Below, piece after piece: positions 7,314 to 14,345 of a stretch of 14,408 nt of DNA. The DNA comes from Eubacteriales bacterium (GTDB lineage: Bacteria; Bacillota_A; Clostridia; Christensenellales; Aristaeellaceae). The notes under the pieces are model-generated. The model worked only from the letters and a program-made list of their open reading frames with translations. It had not been told where the DNA came from and did not search any database. Every line of letters begins with the position of its first letter. Positions within the stretch are counted from its first letter, which is position 1. The translations under genes were made by a program, and so were the position numbers. The stretch is taken from positions 1 through 14,408 of the forward strand of contig JAUMYC010000035.1 in assembly GCA_030528845.1 (NCBI GenBank). The letters are read 5' to 3'.

Positions 7314-7727
7314 ATGGTCAGAGAACTCGTACACGATCCGCTCTTTCTTGCCATGCCGTCCGAGGAGGCAATGATCGAGGACTTGCCTACTGCGCAGAAT
7401 CTTCTGGAAACGCTGATCGCCCACAAGGACGAGTGCGTGGGGATGGCCGCAAATATGATCGGCGTGCGCAGGAGGATCATCGTTTTTGACAACGAGGGCG
7501 AGTATATGACGATGTTCAATCCGCAGATCCTCAAGGAATCCGGCGGCTATGCGGCGCAGGAGAGCTGCCTCTCGCTCCTTGGCGGCCCGCGCCGCTGCAA
7601 GCGCTATCAGTCCATCCGCGTGCAATGGCAGACGGCTGCCTTTCAGACCCGCATCAAGACCTTTACCGGCTGGACGGCGCAGATCATCCAGCACGAGATC
7701 GATCACTGCAACGGCATACTGATCTGA
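7314..7727 (+). CDS. Peptide-deformylase homologue with altered motifs
   Basis: This 137-residue protein belongs to the peptide deformylase family by its metal-site layout: Cys85 in QESCLS, and His127 and His131 in QHEIDHCNGILI. It differs from housekeeping deformylases in two motifs. Motif I is GMAANMIG (43-50), lacking the glutamine of GxGLAAxQ that helps stabilise the transition state. Motif II is ESCLS instead of EGCLS. TGWTAQIIQHEIDH resembles a short deformylase-like group of Firmicutes. Metal binding should survive; whether it deformylates N-formyl-Met peptides or another formamide is unclear. It starts after GGAGGAATAAACGA, 35 nt behind the SDR, as the last gene of the operon. No terminator follows, so transcription may run into the mgl genes. 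Its place among sugar genes is unexpected. Confidence 0.85.
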   Translation: MVRELVHDPLFLAMPSEEAMIEDLPTAQNLLETLIAHKDECVGMAANMIGVRRRIIVFDNEGEYMTMFNPQILKESGGYAAQESCLSLLGGPRRCKRYQSIRVQWQTAAFQTRIKTFTGWTAQIIQHEIDHCNGILI

Positions 7728-7767
7728 ACTGCCGAATGTTCACGTACATATTTAGTATACGACGGTG

Positions 7768-7796
7768 TTGACAAACGCAGAGAACGATGATATGAT
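7768..7796 (+). promoter_or_regulatory. Sigma-A promoter of the mglBAC operon
   Basis: A perfect TTGACA (7768-7773) lies 17 bases before TATGAT (7791-7796), one mismatch from consensus. Transcription would start near 7803 and leave a leader of about 90 nt before mglB. This is close to an ideal promoter, so expression would need repression to be conditional. A loose CGTA...TACG dyad (7743-7761) lies just upstream. Confidence 0.85.
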
Positions 7797-7843
7797 TGCT
7801 CTGTCGGCAACATGGATTTAACCCAATTATATCCAAACGGTAA

Positions 7844-7866
7844 TTTATGCAACTGAGTTGCATAAA
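7844..7866 (+). promoter_or_regulatory. Perfect 23-bp palindrome, candidate operator or leader hairpin
   Basis: The arm TTTATGCAACT (7844-7854) is repeated inverted and without mismatch at 7856-7866 around a single central G. It lies about 41 bases after the predicted start of transcription and 14 bases before the AAGGAG site of mglB. That fits a repressor roadblock site. With a one-base centre it is a poor RNA hairpin but a good dimer-binding DNA site. I found no second copy elsewhere in the window. The binding protein is unknown. Confidence 0.6.
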
Positions 7867-7893
7867 AATATAATCCGAAAAGGAGACGATTCC

Positions 7894-8910
7894 ATGAAGA
7901 AAACCCTGGCGATCCTGATGGCCCTCGTAATGGTCCTCGGCCTGTTCACCTTCGCGTCCGCCGAAGAGGTCAAGACCTACAAAGTCGGCGTTTCCATCTA
8001 TCAGTACACCGACAACTTCATGACCCTGTACCGCAATGAGATCGCCGACTATTTCGCGACGCTCGAGACCGATACCGTTAAGTATGAACTGGTGTTTGCC
8101 GATGCCAAGAACGACATGGCCGAGCAGACCAACCAGATGAACAACTTCGTCACCCAGGGCATGGACGTGATCATCCTCAACCCCGTCCAGACCTCTTCCG
8201 CCGACATCCTCATCGACATCGCCGTCAGCAACAACATCCCGCTGGTTCTGATCAACCGCGAGCCGCTGGCCTATGACGAAGAGGGCAACACCCTTGACGA
8301 AGCCTACGAAGGCATCCTGAACAACCCGAAGGTTTGCTATGTCGGCGCTGACGCCCGTCAGTCCGGTACCTATCAGGGCGAGCTGATCCTTGCCACCCCG
8401 AACGCCGGCGACATCAACGGCGACGGCAAGATCTCCTACATCATGATCCAGGGCGATCCGGAAAACATCGACGCCCAGTATCGCACCGAGTTCTCCATCA
8501 AGGCTCTGACCGACGCCGGCAAGACCGTCGAATGTCTGGACAGCCAGGTGGGCAACTGGGATCAGACCAAGGGTCAGGAACTGTGCGCCAATGCTCTGGC
8601 CGTGCACGGCTATGACGTCGAAGTTGTCTTCTGCAACAACGACGGTATGGCCATGGGTGCTCTGACTGCGATCCAGACCGCCGGCCGCATCGTGGGCGAA
8701 GACATCTACCTCGTCGGCGTTGACGCGCTGCCCGAGGCCGTCGAAGCCATCAAGTTCGGCGACATGACCGGCACCGTTCTCAACGACCACATCGGTCAGT
8801 CTCACGCCGCGGTTGACGTTGCTGTGCAGCTGCTCAACGGCGAAGAGATCGAGAACTACTACTGGGTCAACTACGTCAAGGTCGACAAGGCCTATGCCGA
8901 GGCTCAGTAA
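7894..8910 (+). CDS. mglB: Mgl-type sugar ABC transporter substrate-binding protein
   Basis: The 338-residue protein matches E. coli galactose/glucose-binding MglB throughout. Sugar contacts that can be aligned are Asp40 (E. coli Asp14), Asn121 (Asn91), Asp193 (Asp154), Arg197 (Arg158), Trp222 (Trp183), Asn249 (Asn211), Asp277 (Asp236) and Asn297 (Asn256). E. coli His152 is replaced by Asn191. The calcium loop is kept as DINGDGKIS (173-181). The signal peptide has a lysine start (MKK), a hydrophobic core to about residue 20, and FASA at 20-23 before EE, a signal peptidase I type site. There is no lipobox cysteine, unusual for a binding protein in a Gram-positive cell. AAGGAG stands 8 nt before the start. 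It should bind a hexose or small glycoside outside the membrane and deliver it to MglC; galactose itself is not assured given the His152 change. Confidence 0.93.
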   Translation: MKKTLAILMALVMVLGLFTFASAEEVKTYKVGVSIYQYTDNFMTLYRNEIADYFATLETDTVKYELVFADAKNDMAEQTNQMNNFVTQGMDVIILNPVQTSSADILIDIAVSNNIPLVLINREPLAYDEEGNTLDEAYEGILNNPKVCYVGADARQSGTYQGELILATPNAGDINGDGKISYIMIQGDPENIDAQYRTEFSIKALTDAGKTVECLDSQVGNWDQTKGQELCANALAVHGYDVEVVFCNNDGMAMGALTAIQTAGRIVGEDIYLVGVDALPEAVEAIKFGDMTGTVLNDHIGQSHAAVDVAVQLLNGEEIENYYWVNYVKVDKAYAEAQ

Positions 8911-8942
8911 TCCATCGATCAGATATTCCTTCCAAACACATC

Positions 8943-8967
8943 AGTGGGTGGGCTATGCCCACCCACT
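8943..8967 (+). promoter_or_regulatory. Intra-operon stem-loop after mglB (attenuator or mRNA stabiliser)
   Basis: A perfect 11-bp stem (AGTGGGTGGGC / GCCCACCCACT) with a TAT loop is followed by CTTCCTATT, a poor U-tract. It starts 33 bases after the mglB stop. Strong stems here are common in sugar ABC operons, where they make the binding protein more abundant than the membrane parts by protecting the upstream mRNA or ending some transcripts. The weak tail suggests only partial termination. Confidence 0.65.
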
Positions 8968-8980
8968 CTTCCTATTGACA

Positions 8981-9025
8981 GAAAAGCAGTGCTTTTCGCA
9001 TTGCATCCTCCGGGTGTCATGCGAA
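8981..9025 (+). repeat. Two overlapping inverted repeats in the mglB-mglA gap
   Basis: GAAAAGC-AGT-GCTTTTC (8981-8997) is a perfect 7-bp stem. It shares its last three bases with a second, longer stem: TTCGCATTGCATCC (8995-9008) pairs with GGGTGTCATGCGAA (9012-9025) around a TCC loop, with one mismatch and two G-U pairs. The two cannot fully form together. Their place between the post-mglB hairpin and the mglA ribosome site (GGGGGAG, about 9051-9057) suggests RNA-level control of the second gene. This 156-nt gap contains no other gene. Confidence 0.5.
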
Positions 9026-9066
9026 GGGCACTGTGGACAGAACACCGAAAGGGGGAGTAACACCGT

Positions 9067-10578
9067 ATGTCCGAATACGTCCTTGAAATGACAGGTATAT
9101 GCAAGTCCTTCCCCGGCGTAAAAGCGCTCGACCACGCGCAGCTCAGGCTTCGCCCGGGCAAAGTGCATGCGCTGATGGGCGAAAACGGCGCCGGAAAATC
9201 CACTTTGATGAAGTGTATGTTCGGCATTTACAAGATGGACGAGGGGCAGATCAAGATGGATGGCCAGCCCGTATCCATTCAGGATCCCATGGACGCGCTG
9301 CACAAGGGCATCGCCATGGTGCATCAGGAGCTGCAGCCCATCCCCGCGCGCACCGTCGGCGAGAATATCTTTCTGGGGCGCTATCCTCTCAAGAAGCTCT
9401 TTGGCTTCCTGCCGATCGTGGACCACAAGAAGATGTACGCCGACACGGCCGAGCTGCTCAAGAAGGTCCGAATGAACTTTGATCCCAAGCAGAAGGTCGG
9501 CGAGCTGAGCGTCTCGCAGATGCAGTCGGTCGAGATCGCCAAGGCCGTCTCCGCCAACTGCCGCGTGCTGATCCTGGACGAACCCACCTCTTCCCTGACC
9601 TCGAACGAGGTCGAAGCCCTCTTCCGCATCATCGAAGATCTCAAGGCCGAAAACGTCGCCATCGTATATATCTCCCATAAGATGGACGAGATCCTGCGCA
9701 TCGGCGACGACGTCACCATCATGCGAGACGGAAAGTACATCGGCACATGGGAAGCCAAAGAGCTGACTGTGGACAAGATCATCACGCAGATGGTCGGCCG
9801 AGAGCTCACAAACCTCTATCCTCCCCGCGAGAACACGCCGGGCGAGGTCGTGTTTGAAGTCAAGGATTTCACCTCCATCAACCCCCGCTCCTTCCGCAAC
9901 ATCAGCTTCCAGCTGAGAAAGGGCGAGATCCTCGGCGTGGGCGGTCTGGTCGGCGCACAGCGCACCGAGCTGATGGAAGGCATCTTCGGCATGCGCTCGC
10001 ACAGCAAGGGCCAGATCTTCTACAAGGGACAGGAGCTGAAGATCAACCGCCCCAAGGCCGCGATCGATCAGGGCATCGCCCTGCTCACGGAAGACCGGCG
10101 CGGCAGCGGCATCATGGGCGTGCTGAGCGTGGCGGACAACATCTCGATCTCTTCTCTGAACAATTATCTCGAGGCCGGCTTCCTGATCAACAGCAAGAAG
10201 GTCGAAAATCTGGTGCAGGAAAACGTCCGCAAGATGAACATCAAGACGCCGTCCTCCAAGACGCAGATCAAGACGCTCTCCGGCGGCAACCAGCAGAAGG
10301 TGCTGGTCGGGCGCTGGCTGGCGAACGATCCGGACGTGCTGATCCTGGACGAGCCGACCCGCGGTATCGATGTCGGCGCGAAATACGAGATCTACTGCAT
10401 CATCGCCGACCTCGCCAAGGAAGGCAAGAGCATCATCATGATCTCTTCCGAAATGAGCGAGCTCATCGGCATGTCCGACCGCATCATGGTCATGTGCGAC
10501 GGCCGTCTTACAGGATTTGTCGAGGGCAAGGATGCGACGCAGGAAAACATCATGGCCTACGCGACGCAATTTGAATAA
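9067..10578 (+). CDS. mglA: Mgl-type sugar ABC transporter ATP-binding protein (two nucleotide-binding domains)
   Basis: This 503-residue protein has the tandem-ABC architecture and near-exact length of MglA/RbsA-type ATPases. Domain 1 has Walker A GENGAGKST (38-46), Q-loop Gln87 (VHQE), signature LSVSQMQ (147-153), Walker B LILDEPTSSLT (Asp171, Glu172) and switch His204. Domain 2 has the usual degenerate Walker A, GGLVGAQRT (292-300), then LSGGNQQKVLVGRWL (404-418) and Walker B LILDEPTRGIDVGAK (Asp428, Glu429). As in the family, the first site lacks a canonical LSGGQ and the second lacks a normal P-loop lysine, so the paired sites are asymmetric. SEM in place of the second switch histidine (461-463) is also family-typical. 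It powers uptake through MglC from the cytoplasmic face. The SD GGGGGAG is about 9 nt before the ATG. Confidence 0.95.
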   Translation: MSEYVLEMTGICKSFPGVKALDHAQLRLRPGKVHALMGENGAGKSTLMKCMFGIYKMDEGQIKMDGQPVSIQDPMDALHKGIAMVHQELQPIPARTVGENIFLGRYPLKKLFGFLPIVDHKKMYADTAELLKKVRMNFDPKQKVGELSVSQMQSVEIAKAVSANCRVLILDEPTSSLTSNEVEALFRIIEDLKAENVAIVYISHKMDEILRIGDDVTIMRDGKYIGTWEAKELTVDKIITQMVGRELTNLYPPRENTPGEVVFEVKDFTSINPRSFRNISFQLRKGEILGVGGLVGAQRTELMEGIFGMRSHSKGQIFYKGQELKINRPKAAIDQGIALLTEDRRGSGIMGVLSVADNISISSLNNYLEAGFLINSKKVENLVQENVRKMNIKTPSSKTQIKTLSGGNQQKVLVGRWLANDPDVLILDEPTRGIDVGAKYEIYCIIADLAKEGKSIIMISSEMSELIGMSDRIMVMCDGRLTGFVEGKDATQENIMAYATQFE

Positions 10579-10595
10579 ACGAGGAGGATCGAAAT

Positions 10596-11609
10596 ATGGA
10601 AGTCAAGAAAGAGAGTTTCGGCTATAGATTCCTGCGGCTCATCACCCGCAACCCCATCGTATTCCTGCTCCTGATCGCCGCGATCATCGTGGGCATTTTC
10701 AAGGATAACTTCTTCTCCTGGGCCAACCTGAGCAACCTGATCAGCAACACGGCCGTGCGCTTCCTGATCGCTCTGGGCGTGTCCGGCTGTCTGATCACCA
10801 AGGGCACCGACCTCTCCGCCGGCCGTCAGGTGGGCTTTGCCGCCGTCATCGCCGGCATCCTCTGCCAGCGCGGCGACTACACCGGCCGCCTCTGGAAGGA
10901 CGTACCGGAAATGAACATCTTCCTGGTGCTGCTGATCGTCGTCGCGATCGGCCTGCTCTGGGGCTTCCTCAACGGCCTGATCGTCACCAAGCTGCACGTG
11001 CCGCCCTTCATCGCGACTCTGGGCACGCAGACCATCATCTACGGCATCTCTCTGGTCATTTCCGATGCTCAGCCCATCGGCGGCTTCCAGAGGATCTACA
11101 CACAGCTGATCAACGGCCGCATCGGCAACCCGCCCGGGTTCCATCTCCCCTATCTGCTCTTTGTCGCACTGGTGTTCGGCATCATATTCTGGGTCATTTA
11201 TAACAAGACCCGCTTCGGCAAGTATATGTACGCCATCGGCGGCAACGAAGTCGCAGCGGAAGTCTCCGGCGTGAACACCACCCGCACTCTGATGCGCATC
11301 TACATCACCGCGGGCGTCATGTACGCCATCGCCGGTTATCTGCTGGCGGCCAAGTCCGGCGGCGCTTCCGCGTCTCTCGGCCAGGGCTACGAACTGGAAG
11401 CCATCGCGGGCTGCACCATCGGCGGCGTTTCCACCACCGGCGGTATCGGTACCGTGCCCGGCATCCTCATCGGCGTGCTGGTGTTCGAGCTGCTCAAGAT
11501 CATCACCCAGTTCCTCGGCATCAACCCGTACTACAACTACGTCGTGCAGGGCCTTGTCATCGTTCTGGCCGTCGCTCTGGATATCCGCAAGTACATTGCC
11601 AAGAAGTGA
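10596..11609 (+). CDS. mglC: Mgl-type sugar ABC transporter permease
   Basis: This 337-residue, strongly hydrophobic protein of the BPD_transp_2 family has about eight to ten membrane segments, starting with residues 21-35. GTDLSAGRQVG (70-80) is a near-exact MglC marker. KTRFGKYMYAIGGN (204-217) and the coupling region ELEAIAGCTIGGVSTTGGIGT (267-286), with EAIAG at 268-272 for contact with the ATPase, complete the signature. ALDIRKYIAKK ends it as in E. coli MglC. It should dimerise, or pair with itself, to form the sugar channel for the binding protein. It starts 17 nt after mglA behind GAGGAGGA. The shared Mgl-specific motifs across all three genes make the galactose/methyl-galactoside subfamily assignment solid, though not the exact sugar. 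Confidence 0.95.
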   Translation: MEVKKESFGYRFLRLITRNPIVFLLLIAAIIVGIFKDNFFSWANLSNLISNTAVRFLIALGVSGCLITKGTDLSAGRQVGFAAVIAGILCQRGDYTGRLWKDVPEMNIFLVLLIVVAIGLLWGFLNGLIVTKLHVPPFIATLGTQTIIYGISLVISDAQPIGGFQRIYTQLINGRIGNPPGFHLPYLLFVALVFGIIFWVIYNKTRFGKYMYAIGGNEVAAEVSGVNTTRTLMRIYITAGVMYAIAGYLLAAKSGGASASLGQGYELEAIAGCTIGGVSTTGGIGTVPGILIGVLVFELLKIITQFLGINPYYNYVVQGLVIVLAVALDIRKYIAKK

Positions 11610-11614
11610 TCACC

Positions 11615-11863
11615 ATGACAGAGAAAGAATTGGCCAAGCGTGAAAAGGAACTGCGCAGCAAGGAAAAGGAGCTCGAAAAGCGCGAGAAGGCGCTCGACCC
11701 GATCTCGGCGGCTGTCAAGAACAAGAAAGAACAATGGTATGACAAGGTGCAGCTGAGCGTCGGCCAGCTCAACGTGATCATCTACATCACGGTCGGGCTG
11801 CTCGTCCTCGTCTTTCTTCTCATGATCCTTGAGTCTCTGGGGATCTTCAAGCTTCCGCTGTAG
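11615..11863 (+). CDS. Small coiled-coil, single-pass membrane protein of unknown function
   Basis: I do not recognise a family. The 82-residue protein has two parts. Residues 2-27 are almost all charged, with repeated KREKEL/KEKEL units (Lys-Arg-Glu heptad-like spacing) that should form a coiled coil. A short linker follows, then one hydrophobic helix at about 53-76 (IIYITVGLLVLVFLLMILES) near the C-terminus. A tail-anchored protein with a cytoplasmic coiled coil is the simple reading. Its end is 10 bases before the operon terminator. An alternative GTG start at 11606 overlaps the mglC stop as GTGA and would add MIT. Neither start has a good SD, so it probably relies on coupling to mglC. Its place suggests a link to the transporter, as an assembly or organising partner (inference). 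Confidence 0.72.
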   Translation: MTEKELAKREKELRSKEKELEKREKALDPISAAVKNKKEQWYDKVQLSVGQLNVIIYITVGLLVLVFLLMILESLGIFKLPL

Positions 11864-11873
11864 TTTCCACACC

Positions 11874-11922
11874 AAAAAGCATCAGGCGCGACCGTGTTAT
11901 GCGGTCGCGCCTGATGCTTTTT
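11874..11922 (+). terminator. Strong bidirectional terminator between convergent operons
   Basis: A perfect 21-bp inverted repeat begins AAAAAGCATCAGGCGCGACC (11874-11894) and is mirrored at 11902-11922, with a 7-nt loop TGTTATG. Each strand has A residues before and T residues after the GC-rich stem, so it works both ways. It ends the mgl operon on the plus strand (last stop 11863) and the GH3 gene on the minus strand (last stop 11962). Confidence 0.95.
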
Positions 11923-11961
11923 ATTGGTTCACCATGCTGCTGCCGAAGGCCGTTGATCCTC

Positions 11962-14271
11962 TTATTTCTCTTCGATGACAATCTGCTCCTGCAGCGTCTG
12001 ATCTGCACCGTTTGTCACCTTGACGATTACATTTCCGGGTTCAAGCGTTTCCTTCATATCCACGTCCCAGACGGAAAGCTCTCGCTCGCCCAGCGTAAAC
12101 TCGACGGTCTTTGCTTCTCCGGGCGCAAGGTGCACGCGCTCGAACCCCTTAAGCTCCCATACGCGCTGATTTACGCTCGCCTCGGCGTCGTGGATGTACA
12201 TCTGCACGACTTCGTCGCCGACGCGCTCGCCGATATTGCGCACGTTCACGCGCACGTTCACTTTCTCCCCTGCGAGCAGCTGTGCGCAGCTCGGTACGTT
12301 GTCGATCACAAGCCCGTCCAGCGCAAACTTGGTATAGCTCAAGCCGTAGCCGAAGCCGTAGCGCGGCTCGTCGGCGTTGTCAAGATACGGCCTGGGATAG
12401 GGCAAATGGCGGTTGTAATACACGGGCAGTTGGCCGACATGCTTTGCGATCGAACAGGCAAGCTTGCCTCCGGGATTGTATTCGCCAAAGAGCGCCTGCG
12501 CGATGGCCGTGCCGCCCTCCTGCCCCGGATACCACGCATTCAAAATCGCCGGGCAGAGCTCCAGCAGCTCCTCGACGGAATGCGGACGGCCTTCCACGAG
12601 CACGGCGACGATGGGCGTGCCCGTCTTGGCGATCTCCCGAACGAGATCGATCTGCACGCCGCCGAGCTTCAGGTCGCTCACATCCACGCCTTCTCCGCAA
12701 TTCATCTCCATCGCACCGCCGACCACGACCGCGCCGTGTTCGTCGATCTGGGTGTCAAACTCCCGCGTGGAGCAGCCGCCGAGCACGAGCACGGCAACAT
12801 CTGCGTTTTGGGCCAGTTCCACGGCCTCGGCAAAGCCTTCTTTGGACATATCCCGGATGCCGCAGCCGCGCGTATAGACGACGCGGGCGCCCTTGCTCAG
12901 CGCACGAATGCCGGCCAGCGGCGTGACGCCGGCCTCCGGCTTCTGCGGCGCGACGTAATCGCCCAACTGATTGTACAGACAATCCACATTCGGTCCGATC
13001 ACAGCGATCGTTCCCTGTTTCGGATCCAGAGGAAGGATCTCTCCCTCATTTTTTAGCAGCACGAGGGATTCCTGCGCCATCCGCAGTGCGGAAGCGCGCG
13101 CCGCAGCAAAATCCACCCTGTCGGGCTGAGCTTCGTCAACATAGGGGTTTTCAAACAGACCGAGTCGGAACTTGACGCGCAGGATGCGGCGCACGGCCTC
13201 GTCCACCGTCTCCTCGCTGATCAGCCCTTCGTCATAAGCCGTCTCCAGCTCTAAGAAGGAACGCCCCCACAGCGCCATATCTACGCCGGCATTCAGCGCG
13301 AGCGCTGCGGCCTTCGCGTGCGGCTCTTTACCCTTGTCGAACAGGCCGCCCGTCATGCGCGTGAGGTTGTCGACTGCGCTGCCGTCCGAAAGGACAAAGC
13401 CGTCAAAGCCCATTTCGCCGCGCAGAATGTCCGTCACGATCTTCCTGCTTGCATTGCAGGGCACGCCGTCCACGGAGGTGTACGTCGCCATAAACGACTG
13501 TACGCCCGCTTCCACACCAGCGCGCGCCGCCGGGAGATGGATCTCGCGCATCTCGCGTTCGCCAATGTTGGCGATGTAACCGTTGTGCCCACCGACAGCC
13601 GCGCCTTGACAGGCATAATGCTTGAGCTGCACCGCGACGTTGCCGGCCTGTGTAAGGTCGTCTCCCTGCATGGAGCGGACAATCTCCTCCGTCATGCGGG
13701 AGGCCATATACGGGTCTTCGCCGTAGCATTCTTCGCTCCGGCCCCAGCGCGGGTCGATGAGCATGTCCAAAGTGGAAACGAGCGCCATATGCGCGCCTCG
13801 CGCGCGCAGTTCAACGGCGGTATGCCGATAGTTCTCCGCCCGTGCTGCCGGGTCAAACGAACAGGCCGCGCCGATGTTGGTGGGATAAACGACGCCGTCC
13901 AACCCCTGCAGACCGTGAGGGCATTCCTCCGCAAGGAGCACGGGGATGCCCAGCCGCGAATGCTCGATCACATATCTCTGCAGCATGTTCGATACCTTCG
14001 CGCTCTTTTCCATCGGGATGCCGATATCCAGCTTCACGCCGGACCAGGGATCTGCCCGGAAGAGACCGTACAGCCCTCCCAGGCCTTCGCAGCGCTCGAC
14101 CTCGTCCTTCAGAACGTCGGTCAGCTCATATTCCCCGTCCTTCTTCTCATAACATTTCCAGCCGAACAGGCGCATGCTCAGCTGGCCGATCTTCTCCCGA
14201 AGCGTCATGCGCGAGAGGAGATCTTCCACGCGCTCCTCAACAGGCCGTTTTGCATCTTTATACAGTTCCAC
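11962..14271 (-). CDS. Glycoside hydrolase family 3 beta-glycosidase (beta-glucosidase/beta-xylosidase type)
   Basis: This 769-residue protein has the full GH3 layout. The N-terminal barrel includes AEECPHGL (114-121), DPRWGRSEECYGEDPY (173-188), KHYA (217-220) and nucleophile Asp296 in GFVLSDGSAV. An alpha/beta sandwich domain runs from about 420 to 620, with the GEGVDVSDL loop (526-534) whose Glu527 is the acid/base candidate. A fibronectin III-like C-terminal domain covers about 665-760. There is no PA14 insert and no signal peptide, so it is cytoplasmic and acts on imported beta-glucosides, beta-xylosides or similar. The usual SDW after the nucleophile strand is SDG, which may alter the binding pocket. 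It starts with GTG, preceded by GGAG 7-8 nt upstream; no nearby ATG is in frame. It is transcribed alone towards the mgl operon, sharing its terminator. Confidence 0.93.
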   Translation of the reverse strand: MELYKDAKRPVEERVEDLLSRMTLREKIGQLSMRLFGWKCYEKKDGEYELTDVLKDEVERCEGLGGLYGLFRADPWSGVKLDIGIPMEKSAKVSNMLQRYVIEHSRLGIPVLLAEECPHGLQGLDGVVYPTNIGAACSFDPAARAENYRHTAVELRARGAHMALVSTLDMLIDPRWGRSEECYGEDPYMASRMTEEIVRSMQGDDLTQAGNVAVQLKHYACQGAAVGGHNGYIANIGEREMREIHLPAARAGVEAGVQSFMATYTSVDGVPCNASRKIVTDILRGEMGFDGFVLSDGSAVDNLTRMTGGLFDKGKEPHAKAAALALNAGVDMALWGRSFLELETAYDEGLISEETVDEAVRRILRVKFRLGLFENPYVDEAQPDRVDFAAARASALRMAQESLVLLKNEGEILPLDPKQGTIAVIGPNVDCLYNQLGDYVAPQKPEAGVTPLAGIRALSKGARVVYTRGCGIRDMSKEGFAEAVELAQNADVAVLVLGGCSTREFDTQIDEHGAVVVGGAMEMNCGEGVDVSDLKLGGVQIDLVREIAKTGTPIVAVLVEGRPHSVEELLELCPAILNAWYPGQEGGTAIAQALFGEYNPGGKLACSIAKHVGQLPVYYNRHLPYPRPYLDNADEPRYGFGYGLSYTKFALDGLVIDNVPSCAQLLAGEKVNVRVNVRNIGERVGDEVVQMYIHDAEASVNQRVWELKGFERVHLAPGEAKTVEFTLGERELSVWDVDMKETLEPGNVIVKVTNGADQTLQEQIVIEEK

Positions 14272-14308
14272 GTTCCTTCTCCTTCCGCTGCTGCATGCTC
14301 TTTTTTAT

Positions 14309-14345
14309 GGCGCGCGGGCCGGCGCTATCCGCCCGGCCGCGCGCC
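14309..14345 (-). promoter_or_regulatory. GC-rich hairpin in the GH3 leader
   Basis: Two 16-base arms (14309-14324 and 14330-14345) match at 14 positions around a 5-nt loop, almost all G and C. On the minus strand the stem is followed by ATAAAAAAG rather than U residues, so it is not a terminator for that strand. It ends about 37 nt before the GTG start and would sit in the 5' leader. The rest of the leader (14346-14408) is AT-richer. It holds TTATAAC (14378-14384 region, minus) as a possible -10, but no convincing -35, so the promoter is not assigned. Confidence 0.5.

Noticed and set aside
7869..7874. TATAAT just before the mglB ribosome site, considered as a second -10 box.
   Set aside because: The hexamer 17 bases upstream is TATGCA inside the palindrome, a poor -35, and the start would leave only about 13 nt of leader covering the ribosome site.
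8975..8980. TTGACA between mglB and mglA, considered as a separate promoter for mglA.
   Set aside because: No -10-like hexamer occurs at 16-18 bases spacing; the sequence there is part of the GC-richer hairpin.
8953..10569. A 538-residue minus-strand frame opposite mglA.
   Set aside because: It is antisense to a complete ABC ATPase, rich in His-Asp-Val runs typical of shadow frames, and has no ribosome site or known motif. The same applies to the 373-residue frame at 7684-8805 and the 385-residue frame at 11899-13056.
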